Shown: positions 1 to 6,800 of the stretch, piece after piece
Layout: every line of letters begins with the position of its first letter
Position numbering within the stretch: the first letter of the stretch is position 1
NCBI GenBank assembly: GCA_049521495.1
Contig: JBEKOT010000099.1
Coordinates: forward strand, 1-9,224
Origin: CAWEPK01 sp049521495
Lineage (GTDB): Bacteria; Desulfobacterota; Syntrophorhabdia; Syntrophorhabdales; WCHB1-27
Direction: 5' to 3'
Length of the DNA stretch: 9,224 nucleotides
Program-made: the position numbers and the translations under genes
The notes under the pieces: generated by a model
Databases searched by the model: none
What the model saw: the letters and a program-made list of their open reading frames with translations, nothing else
Told to the model about the DNA's origin: nothing

Positions 1-121
1 TCTCCCTCATCCCCTCGGAGAGGGTATGGGCGGAGACAGCCTCGTGGCCCGTCCTGTGCACCATGCTCGACAACATGTCGCACATGACCACGTCGTCGTC
101 GATGATCATTACGTGTGCCAT
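1..121 (-). CDS. Response regulator, N-terminal REC fragment (runs off left edge)
   Basis: Reading the minus strand from the ATG at 121-119 gives 40 codons that begin MAHVMIIDDDVVMCDML and stay open to base 1. A hydrophobic beta strand followed by an acidic run (Asp8-Asp10) and then an amphipathic helix is the classic start of a CheY-like receiver domain; the acidic residues form the Mg2+ pocket. The phospho-acceptor Asp (usually near residue 50-55) and any output domain lie outside the window, so it cannot be said whether this is an NtrC-type, OmpR-type or stand-alone regulator. The ATG is the first start after an in-frame stop (139-137), which makes it the likely start, although no clear Shine-Dalgarno precedes it. 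The gene is divergent from rtcA. It would act in the cytoplasm as the partner of a sensor kinase that is not visible here. Confidence 0.85.
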   Translation of the reverse strand, partial: MAHVMIIDDDVVMCDMLSSMVHRTGHEAVSAHTLSEGMRE

Positions 122-142
122 AGGAGTGATGCGACGCTACAT

Positions 143-171
143 AGTATATGCCTTTTAAAAAAAATTGTAAA
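143..171 (-). promoter_or_regulatory. Predicted sigma70-type promoter of the response regulator
   Basis: On the minus strand TTTACA (171-166) and TATACT (148-143) are separated by exactly 17 bases. Each hexamer matches the consensus at five of six positions. A start about seven bases downstream would fall near 136, leaving a leader of about 15 bases before the ATG at 121. The surrounding AT-rich tract contrasts with the GC-rich genes on either side. This is a pattern match only. Confidence 0.6.
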
Positions 172-181
172 TGCATACAAT
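153..181 (+). promoter_or_regulatory. Possible weak promoter of rtcA, overlapping the divergent promoter
   Basis: A good -10 hexamer TACAAT (176-181) sits 17 bases after a poor -35 (TTTTAA, 153-158). Transcription would start near 188, upstream of the GTG start at 244 and its ribosome-binding site. The element overlaps the -35 region of the opposing promoter, so the two could compete. The poor -35 suggests that an activator may be needed or that the match is fortuitous. No sigma54-type GG-N10-GC element was recognised before rtcA, unlike the rtcBA operon of E. coli. Confidence 0.3.
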
Positions 182-231
182 AATTGGAGGAAGAGGAAGC
201 CATTGCTTTCCACCGTATGCAACCGGCCCCC

Positions 232-238
232 GGAGGGG
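232..238 (+). promoter_or_regulatory. Ribosome-binding site that favours the GTG start of rtcA
   Basis: GGAGGGG lies five bases before the GTG at 244, ideal Shine-Dalgarno spacing. The upstream candidates fit less well: the GGAGGAAGAGG run at 187-197 is about 20 bases before the ATG at 217, and the TTG at 184 has no such site. Confidence 0.6.
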
Positions 239-243
239 CTACC

Positions 244-1293
244 GTGCTAGAGATCGACGGCGGATCGGGCGAAGGGGGCGGCCAGATAGTGAGGACGGCC
301 TTGAGCCTGTCGGCCCTCACCGGGATTCCCTTTCGCGTGGGCAATATACGGGCAAACCGTCCGAAGCCCGGCCTGCGGGCCCAACACCTGGCGGCGGTGC
401 GCGCCCTTGCGGAGGTCAGCGGGGCCTTCGTCGAAGGGGCCAGCATAGGCTCCCGTGATCTCGTCTTTCGTCCCTCGGCCCTGAAGGCCGGATCGTACAG
501 GTTCGACATAGGGACAGCCGGCGCCGTATCGCTCGTTTTTCAGGCGCTCCTGCCGCCCCTCCTTTTCGCCCATGGGGAGTCGCACCTCCTCCTTACGGGC
601 GGCACCCACGTGCCCATCAGCCCGCCTTTCGATTTCATAAAGGAGGTCTTCATTCCTTTACTTGCGCCTCTTGGCGCCAGGGTGGCCTGCTCCGTCGAAA
701 CCTATGGCTTCTATCCCAGGGGCGGCGGGCAGATGGAGGCCCATATTCGGCCTCCCTCCCGGGAGCCCCTTGACGCGCCCTCCTTTCCGGACTGGAAACC
801 ATTGTCGCCGATCAGCGGGAGATCGGCCGTGGCAAACCTGCCTCTTTCCATAGCGGAACGTCAGAGGGACTCTGCCCTTTCCGTCCTGAGGAGACTGAAT
901 TCACGGACGAATATCGAGCTCGAAGACCTGCCCTCCCCAGGCCGGGGTACGTTCATTTTCCTCAAGACGGGAGACGATGCATGCCGGGCCGGATTTTCAG
1001 CCGTAGGGGTGCGCGGGAAGCCGGCGGAATCGGTCGGTAGCGAGGCAGCGGAAGCCCTCCTTGCCCATATGTTGAGCGACGGCTGTCTTGAGCCCCACTT
1101 GTCGGATCAGATAGTCCTCTATCTGGCCCTGGCCGAAGGCAGCTCCACCTTCACGACAACCAGGATAACGGCCCATCTTCTAACGAACCTCGACATTATC
1201 AGCAGGTTTCTCGACGCAACTATCCTAGTCAGGGGTGGGGTAGGCTCACCCGGTCGGGTCTCGATCACCGGGGTGGGGTACAAAAGACCATAG
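244..1293 (+). CDS. rtcA: RNA 3'-terminal phosphate cyclase
   Basis: RtcA converts an RNA 3'-phosphate to a 2',3'-cyclic phosphate using ATP, through a covalent enzyme-(histidinyl)-AMP intermediate, in cytoplasmic RNA end repair. Visible family signatures, numbered from the GTG: the N-terminal IDGGSGEGGGQIVR (4-17), IRANRPKPGLRAQHL (35-49), GGTHVPISPPFDF (119-131), YGFYPRGGG (154-162) and the C-terminal HLLTNL, whose His311 matches the nucleotidyl-accepting His309 of the E. coli enzyme. At 349 residues the length is normal for the family. The GTG start is chosen because it has an ideal ribosome-binding site and because RtcA proteins begin just before the IDG motif; ATG 217 (358 aa) and TTG 184 (369 aa) are in-frame alternatives. 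No rtcB ligase lies next to it in this window. It is divergent from a response regulator and convergent with the radical SAM gene. Confidence 0.93.
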   Translation: MLEIDGGSGEGGGQIVRTALSLSALTGIPFRVGNIRANRPKPGLRAQHLAAVRALAEVSGAFVEGASIGSRDLVFRPSALKAGSYRFDIGTAGAVSLVFQALLPPLLFAHGESHLLLTGGTHVPISPPFDFIKEVFIPLLAPLGARVACSVETYGFYPRGGGQMEAHIRPPSREPLDAPSFPDWKPLSPISGRSAVANLPLSIAERQRDSALSVLRRLNSRTNIELEDLPSPGRGTFIFLKTGDDACRAGFSAVGVRGKPAESVGSEAAEALLAHMLSDGCLEPHLSDQIVLYLALAEGSSTFTTTRITAHLLTNLDIISRFLDATILVRGGVGSPGRVSITGVGYKRP

Positions 1294-1390
1294 TCTCGCC
1301 AAGCGCCGGCCAACGAAAATCGGAACCTCGCAGGCGATGGCGGCGTTGCTCGCGGCCGAGTTCGCCCTGTAAGAATGGAACCTTCAGACA

Positions 1391-2986
1391 TTAAACGTCC
1401 ACAATTAGACTCTTGCTCGTTCTGTACCCCTTGATTCGCAGCCCCTTGGCCCTCTCGAAGAAGGCAGCCACGAGGCCCGGCTCGACGGGCTCGTCGCGGA
1501 AGCGTCCCGTGCCGGTATCGTAGCAGACGAACCTTTTTTCTGCGAGCAGGCGCGCCAATATAGTCCGCGTTCTTTCATCCGCAGCCAGGTGCGCCGGCAG
1601 GTCCCTCACCCCCGCAAGCCCGGCTTGCCCATCTATAAGCCGCTTGGTGTAATTGATGAACCTCGCGAGCTTTACGAAGGTATAGGTGACTTCCCTCGGA
1701 AAGAGAGGGTTAAGGGGCAGCATGACGCTTGAGCGCATCGACGGGAGCGGGACGTCCGCGGTCGGCGCGAGGGTCGCCGCCATGGGGCTGCCCGGCGAGA
1801 AGTAGAAGATGCTGGGCCCGAGGAGTACCCTTTGCCCCATGAGAAAACAGAGCGTTTCCAGGACGTGCGTCGGGCGCTGCCCCGGCATCCCCACGATGAA
1901 GTGGACCTCCACGAGAAAGGGAGACCCATCGAGCCAGGGAAGAAGGCGCACGAAAGACCTCTGGGAGTTCCTGCCTTGGGCCGCAACGACCGGCTCCGAG
2001 AGATCGACGAGGGAAAAGTTGAGACGCCGAAAGCCGGCACGGTGCATGAGCTTCAGCGTGGGGATGTCTACGTGGGCCGGATAGATCCCGTTCATTGCGG
2101 ATAGCGTCATTCCCCTGTCGAAAAAAAGGCCCAGGACGGCGCGAAAGAATTGCCTGTCGAGGTTGAGCATATCATCCTCGAAGTCGATGGCCCGTATGCC
2201 CAGGCCGGCGCAGGCGTCTATCTCTTCTTCAATGCTTTCGATTCTCCTTCGCCTGTATGGTACGGGAGGTTTGCCGCAAAAGCCGCACGAGAAGGGACAC
2301 CCCCTCGACGTGAGGAAAAAGGCATACCTTTTCCCGCCAATGCGATAGCGGTCCGGATCGATTAACTGCCGGGCGGGAAGGAGCTCCATGTCGGACTCGA
2401 CGGCGGGAAGCCTGATGCTCGGACGCCCTTCCTCCCTGAAGCAGAGGCCGGCGATATTTTCCGCCTCCGGGACCCGCCCTGAAGAGAGCGCCGAAAGGAG
2501 CTTGAAAAGCGGCGTTTCACCCTCCCCCCTTATGCAATAGTCGACGTCTCGGCAGGCAAGGATACGCTCCGGGAAGACGGTAGGGTGTACGCCTCCCATG
2601 ACTGTACGGATCTCCCGGTTCACCTCTTTGGCCGCAGCCGCCATTTCCAGCGCCTGCCGCTCGTAAGCGCTGCACATGGACGAGACGGCCACCACGTCCG
2701 GCCTTTCCTTCTCGATGATTTCCCTTGTAGCGGCAAGGTGGAGCCCGAACCTGCCGTACCGGGTGAATAACGAGAAAGGGGTGAAGGTCTTTTCCCTGTA
2801 GAAAGGCTCGAGCTCGGGAAAGCCATGCTCTAGGCGCTCCGCTCTGTATCCGGTCCTCGCGTCGAGGACGACTGCGTCCGCGACCTCCCTCACGGCTGCC
2901 GCGAGATACAGCAGGCCGAGAGGATAGGTCCTGATCGAGGTATCGTAGAAATCCTCGACGGGCGGCTGTACGAGGAGCACCTTCAT
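1391..2986 (-). CDS. B12-binding-domain radical SAM protein, substrate unknown
   Basis: This is a 531-residue member of the cobalamin-binding radical SAM superfamily. Residues about 1-165 look like a Rossmann-type B12-binding domain: an MKVLLVQPP start, PLGLLYLAA at 22-30, PDVVAVSSM at 96-104, GGVHPTVFPE at 131-140 and an IRGEGE segment near 152-157. The radical SAM core follows with the 4Fe-4S/SAM motif CPFSCGFC (Cys230, Cys234, Cys237). A later strand, VEVHFIVGMPGQ (359-370), fits the distal part of the TIM-barrel, and the last ~110 residues are family-specific. Such enzymes often methylate or rearrange unactivated carbons, but nothing here identifies the substrate. The ATG at 2986-2984 is chosen because the domain starts exactly there; the open frame extends 119 codons further upstream with no domain-like sequence. 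No strong Shine-Dalgarno is seen before this ATG. The gene stands alone, convergent with rtcA and divergent from the formate dehydrogenase operon. Confidence 0.9.
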   Translation of the reverse strand: MKVLLVQPPVEDFYDTSIRTYPLGLLYLAAAVREVADAVVLDARTGYRAERLEHGFPELEPFYREKTFTPFSLFTRYGRFGLHLAATREIIEKERPDVVAVSSMCSAYERQALEMAAAAKEVNREIRTVMGGVHPTVFPERILACRDVDYCIRGEGETPLFKLLSALSSGRVPEAENIAGLCFREEGRPSIRLPAVESDMELLPARQLIDPDRYRIGGKRYAFFLTSRGCPFSCGFCGKPPVPYRRRRIESIEEEIDACAGLGIRAIDFEDDMLNLDRQFFRAVLGLFFDRGMTLSAMNGIYPAHVDIPTLKLMHRAGFRRLNFSLVDLSEPVVAAQGRNSQRSFVRLLPWLDGSPFLVEVHFIVGMPGQRPTHVLETLCFLMGQRVLLGPSIFYFSPGSPMAATLAPTADVPLPSMRSSVMLPLNPLFPREVTYTFVKLARFINYTKRLIDGQAGLAGVRDLPAHLAADERTRTILARLLAEKRFVCYDTGTGRFRDEPVEPGLVAAFFERAKGLRIKGYRTSKSLIVDV

Positions 2987-3123
2987 GATTATCACTATAA
3001 TGAAAAGCTGCCGCAAAGGGAAGGGGCAGGCAAAGAAGGCCTTTCCGCCGTATATCGCGGGTGTTGCACGGTTCTGGCATATTTCCCGGAAGCATCCGTC
3101 ATATCCCCCAGTCCTCATCCCCG

Positions 3124-3149
3124 AAGGCTCCCCATTTTCGGGGAACCTT
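3124..3149. repeat. Imperfect palindrome / hairpin in the divergent intergenic region
   Basis: AAGGCTCCCC (3124-3133) pairs with GGGGAACCTT (3140-3149) with one C-A mismatch around a six-base loop. An alternative fold pairs CCCCGAA (3119-3125) with TTCGGGG (3137-3143). No T-run directly follows on either strand, so it does not look like an ordinary intrinsic terminator. It could be an operator for a dimeric regulator or a leader hairpin of the radical SAM transcript. Function not determined. Confidence 0.45.
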
Positions 3150-3275
3150 GCCCCCGGCTTGGTTTTTGCATCTACGATCAACCGGAACTGCCGGCTGTGA
3201 ACTGTTGCGCCGTTGCGCAAGGGTCTCGGCGGTCGCGAAGAGCAGGACGTATGCTGTACGCAACGCGCACGCGGA

Positions 3276-3291
3276 TGGCCGCCTGGTTGCA
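3276..3291 (+). promoter_or_regulatory. Candidate sigma54 (-24/-12) promoter of the formate dehydrogenase operon
   Basis: TGGCCGCCTGGTTGCA carries the invariant GG (3277-3278) and GC (3289-3290) separated by exactly ten bases. It matches the sigma54 consensus TGGCACG-N4-TTGCA at TGGC and at TTGCA, and differs at the three bases between. A start about 12 bases after the GC would be near 3302, leaving a leader of about 60 bases before the ATG at 3364. Sigma54 control of formate dehydrogenase genes is known (fdhF of E. coli). The activator and its binding sites were not identified. Confidence 0.45.
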
Positions 3292-3306
3292 GGCTTTTTA
3301 TGTACC

Positions 3307-3335
3307 TTGTCCCGGCTAATGAAACGTTATATACT
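3307..3335 (+). promoter_or_regulatory. Predicted sigma70-type promoter of the formate dehydrogenase operon
   Basis: TTGTCC (3307-3312) and TATACT (3330-3335) are separated by 17 bases, with four of six and five of six consensus matches. The start would be near 3342, about 22 bases before the ATG at 3364; a GGGGGA ribosome-binding site lies between, at 3355-3360. It sits just downstream of the sigma54-like element, so the operon may have two start points. Confidence 0.55.
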
Positions 3336-3363
3336 GTTTCCACTTTGAATCTTCGGGGGAAAT

Positions 3364-3852
3364 ATGGCAGAAAATAATGATTTGGCTCAGGTCGAGGAGG
3401 TCCTTAAGGGGCACCCCAGGGAGGAAGGTTCGCTAATCCCGGTCCTTCAGGAGGTCCAGGCTGTATACGGCTACCTGCCGGAGGAGGCCCTCGCGCATGT
3501 CAGCAGGGGGCTCGACGTCCCTCTCAGCAGGGTTTACGGGGTTGTAACGTTCTATGCCCAGTTCTACCTCACGCGCCGGGGGCGCCACACGGTCCGGGTC
3601 TGCAGGGGGACGGCCTGCCACGTGCGGGGCGGGAAATCGGTCCTGAACACGGTCCAGGATTTCCTCGGGATAGAAGATGGGGAGACGACGCCGGACTTTG
3701 CCTTCTCCCTGGAGACTGTTGCCTGCCTCGGCACCTGCTTTCTTGCGCCCGTCATGATGGTCGACAGGAGCTACTACGGCAAGCTTGTCGGCCTCAAGGT
3801 GGGCGCCATCCTCGACCAGTACAGGGAAAAGAAGGGGGGGCAACGTGAATAG
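3364..3852 (+). CDS. NuoE-like 2Fe-2S subunit of an NAD(P)-linked formate dehydrogenase
   Basis: This 162-residue protein has the NuoE/HydC/24-kDa layout: an N-terminal helical bundle (about 1-70, including LQEVQAVYGYLPEEAL and SRVYGVVTFYAQF) followed by a thioredoxin-like domain. Four cysteines, Cys80, Cys85, Cys121 and Cys125 in VCRGTACHVRG and ACLGTCFLAPV, are the standard 2Fe-2S ligands. In complex I and its soluble relatives this subunit sits beside NuoF near the FMN. Here it heads an operon with a NuoF-containing fusion and FdhA, so it most likely belongs to a cytoplasmic formate dehydrogenase rather than complex I; no membrane subunit gene is nearby. The ATG at 3364 has a GGGGGA ribosome-binding site. 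The stop overlaps the next gene by eight bases, which suggests translational coupling. A nuoE name would reflect family, not complex I function. Confidence 0.93.
   Translation: MAENNDLAQVEEVLKGHPREEGSLIPVLQEVQAVYGYLPEEALAHVSRGLDVPLSRVYGVVTFYAQFYLTRRGRHTVRVCRGTACHVRGGKSVLNTVQDFLGIEDGETTPDFAFSLETVACLGTCFLAPVMMVDRSYYGKLVGLKVGAILDQYREKKGGQRE
3834..3840 (+). promoter_or_regulatory. G-rich ribosome-binding site that decides the GTG start of the NuoF-GltD fusion
   Basis: A run of seven G, inside the end of the NuoE-like gene, lies four bases before the GTG at 3845. The in-frame ATG at 3785 would add 20 residues with no family similarity and overlap the upstream gene by 68 bases. The GTG gives an eight-base overlap, so it is preferred. 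Confidence 0.55.
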
Positions 3853-6800
3853 GCTGAGATCGACGTCCGACCTCGAAGCATTCCGCGCAAGGTTGAGGGA
3901 GGAGAGCGACCCGAACAGGATGGTCGTCCGCATCTGCATGACCGGGTGCAGGGCTTATGGTGCGGAGGAGGCGAGGGACGCTTTCGTTCGCGAGATCAGG
4001 CGCCGGGGCCTGGAGCAGAAGGTCGAGATACGGGAGACGGGGTGTCACGGCTTTTGCGCCCGTGCGCCCGTGGCTGCCATAGACCCCCTCGACATATTTT
4101 ACCAGCAGTTCTCTGCCGACGACGTGCCCGAGATCGTCTCCCAGACGATCGAGAGGGGGACGATCATCGATCGCCTTACCTACCCCGAGCCTCTGACGGA
4201 GGAGCGCATAGCCCACAGGTCGGAGATACCCTTCTACAAGGGGCAGACGCAGATCGTCCTGCGTAACTGCGGGAAGATAGACCCCAGGAGCATCGAGCAG
4301 TACATCGCGCGGGACGGCTACGCGGCCCTTGGGCGGGTGCTCACAATGAAGCCCGAGGCGGTCGTGGAGGAGGTTAAAAGGTCTGGTCTCCGAGGCCGGG
4401 GCGGCGCCGGATTTCCGACGGGTGTCAAGTGGTCGTTCTTCGCTGCAGCCTCGGGTGACACGAAATACCTCATATGCAACGCCGACGAGGGCGACCCCGG
4501 AGCGTTCATGGACAGGGCAGTCCTGGAAGGCGACCCCCACAGCGTTATGGAGGGGATGCTCATAGCGGCATACGCCACGGGCGCGACGCACGGCTACGTT
4601 TACGTCCGCGCAGAGTACCCCATCGCCGTCGAGCACCTGAAAATCGCCACGGGCCAGGCGAGGCAGTTAGGGCTCCTAGGTGAGAATATCCTTGGCTCCG
4701 GCCTCTCCTTCGATCTTACGATCAAGGAGGGGGCAGGCGCTTTCGTCTGCGGCGAGGAGACGGCCCTCATCGCCTCCATAGAGGGCCGGCGCGGCACGCC
4801 GAGGCCCCGTCCCCCCTTTCCGGCCCAGTCGGGCCTCTGGGGAAAGCCGACTAACATCAACAACGTCGAGACCTTCGCCAACATCGCGCCGATCATCCTG
4901 AAGGGCGCTGACTGGTACGCGTCAATGGGGACGGAGTCGAGCAAGGGGACGAAGATATTCTCGCTGGCCGGCCGCATCAACAACACGGGCCTCGTCGAGG
5001 TACCGATAGGCGTGCCCCTCCACGAGGTCGTCTTCAGGGTGGGGGGAGGCATCCCCAGGGAGCGCCAGTTCAAGGCGGTCCAGATGGGCGGTCCTTCGGG
5101 TGGATGCGTCCCCATGAAGCACCTCAACCTGCCCATCGATTACGGCTCACTCGAGTCGGTGGGGGCGATCATGGGGTCGGGCGGCATGGTCGTCATGGAC
5201 CAGAACACGTGCATGGTCGATGTCGCCCGCTTCTTCCTCAGTTTCACTCAGAGCGAGTCCTGCGGAAAGTGCGTCCCCTGCCGCCTGGGCACGAAGCGGA
5301 TGCTCGAAATCCTTACGAGAATAACGAAGGGTGAAGGCCGGGAAGGGGACATTGAGCTGCTCGAGGAGGTGGGTAAGTCGGTCAAGGACGCGAGCCTCTG
5401 CGGCCTCGGCCAGACGAGCCCCAACCCCGTTCTTTCGACTATCCGCCACTTCAGGGAGGAATACGAGGCCCACATCAAGCACAAGCGCTGTCCGGCCGGC
5501 GTCTGCGACGCACTGGTCTTCGCACCGTGCGAGAACACCTGCCCGGTCCGCTGCGACGCTGTCGGTTATGTCTCCCTCGTTGCTGCGGGCAGGTACGAGG
5601 AGGCCCTCGACCTGATAAGGCTGAACATGCCCCTGCCCGGCATCTGCGGCAGGGTCTGCAACCATCCGTGCGAGAAGGTCTGCAAGAGGGGCGAGATCGA
5701 CGACCCGGTCGCCATATCGGCCCTAAAGCGGTTCGCGGCAGACTGGGAGATAAAGCAGGGGAGAATGGCCCCGCCCACTTTTCTCGAGAAGGCGAAAGAT
5801 GCAAGGGTGGCCGTCGTCGGCTCCGGCCCCGCGGGCCTCAACGCCGCATACCAGCTCGGCAGACGGGGCTATAAGGTGACAATATTCGAGGCCCTGCCTC
5901 TTGCGGGCGGCATGCTTGCCGTCGGCATTCCCAGTTTCCGGCTGCCCCGGCAGGTTCTCGAGCACGACATCGCCTTTATCTGCCAGCACAACGTGGAGAT
6001 CGTCACGGGCAGGGAGCTCGGCAGGGATTTCACGGTACGGGAGCTCCTCGCCGAAGGCTACAAGGCGGTCTTCCTCGCCATGGGCGCCCATCTCGACCAG
6101 AAGCTGAATATCCCGGGTGAGGATGCCCAGGGCGTGCTGAGGGGCGTCGAGTTCCTGAGGCGGGCGAACCTCGGGGAGAAAGTCGCCATCGGCCAGAGGG
6201 TTGCGATAATCGGCGGAGGCAACGTAGCCATGGACGCGGCACGCATGGTCCTTCGCTTTGGCGCGAAGAGCGTGACGATCATCTACAGGAGGACGCGGGA
6301 AGAGATGCCTGCGAACATCGAGGAGATCGAGGAGGCTGAAGACGAGAAGATCACCTTCCTCTATCTGCTTTCCCCTACGAGGATCGTTACCGAGGACGGC
6401 AGGGTGACGGGGATCGAGTGCCAGAAGATGAAGCTGGGCGAGTACGACGCGAGTGGAAGGGCAAGGCCTGTTCCCATCCCCGACTCGGAGATCCTGCTTC
6501 CCGTCGACACGGTCATACCGGAGATCGGCTACGTGCCCCAGCTCACCTGCCTGAAAGACGGCGATGCCTTTTCCATAAACAGGAACGGCACGCTCGCCGT
6601 CGACCCCCTTACGCTCGCTACCGACGTACCCGGTGTCTTCGCCGGAGGCGACGTCGTCACGGGCCCCTCTACGATAGTCGAGGCGATGGCCGGGGGATAC
6701 CGGGCGGCCGTATCGATTGACAGGTACCTGAAGGGGCAGGACCCCGCTGAGGACCGCGTCTACCGACCTTTGAGAAGGGCGGACGTGATGCGGGCGGAGA

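Larger units (their letters stand above)
2987..3363. other. 377-bp divergent intergenic region
   Basis: This lies between the starts of the radical SAM gene (minus) and the NuoE-like gene (plus). The half nearest the NuoE-like gene holds a sigma54-like element (3276-3291) and a sigma70-like element (3307-3335), both pointing right. Around 3119-3149 there is an imperfect palindrome. A heptamer, GTTGCGC, is repeated in tandem at 3204-3210 and 3212-3218. I recognised no convincing promoter for the radical SAM gene, no riboswitch and no tRNA. Open frames cross the region but show no protein family features. Confidence 0.6.

Noticed and set aside
184..243. TTG at 184 or ATG at 217 as the start of rtcA
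   Set aside because: The GTG at 244 has a much better placed ribosome-binding site and the protein then begins where RtcA proteins normally do. ATG 217 cannot be fully excluded.
1331..1369. Intrinsic terminator between convergent rtcA and the radical SAM gene
   Set aside because: CAGGCGA and TCGCCCTG can pair with a bulge and an inner CGGC/GCCG pair exists, but the stem is broken and there is no T-tract on either strand.
3204..3265. Tandem GTTGCGC heptamers and a distant CGCAACG as an operator array
   Set aside because: Only two adjacent copies and a seven-base distant complement occur, in GC-rich DNA where such matches are expected by chance.
2987..3343. N-terminal extension of the radical SAM protein by 119 codons
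   Set aside because: The translated extension is basic and low in structure with no family similarity, while the B12-binding domain starts precisely at the ATG at 2986. Long open frames arise readily in GC-rich DNA.
2987..3363. Cobalamin or molybdenum-cofactor riboswitch in the intergenic region
   Set aside because: The gene functions on either side would make one plausible, but I recognised none of the conserved sequence blocks of these riboswitches on either strand.
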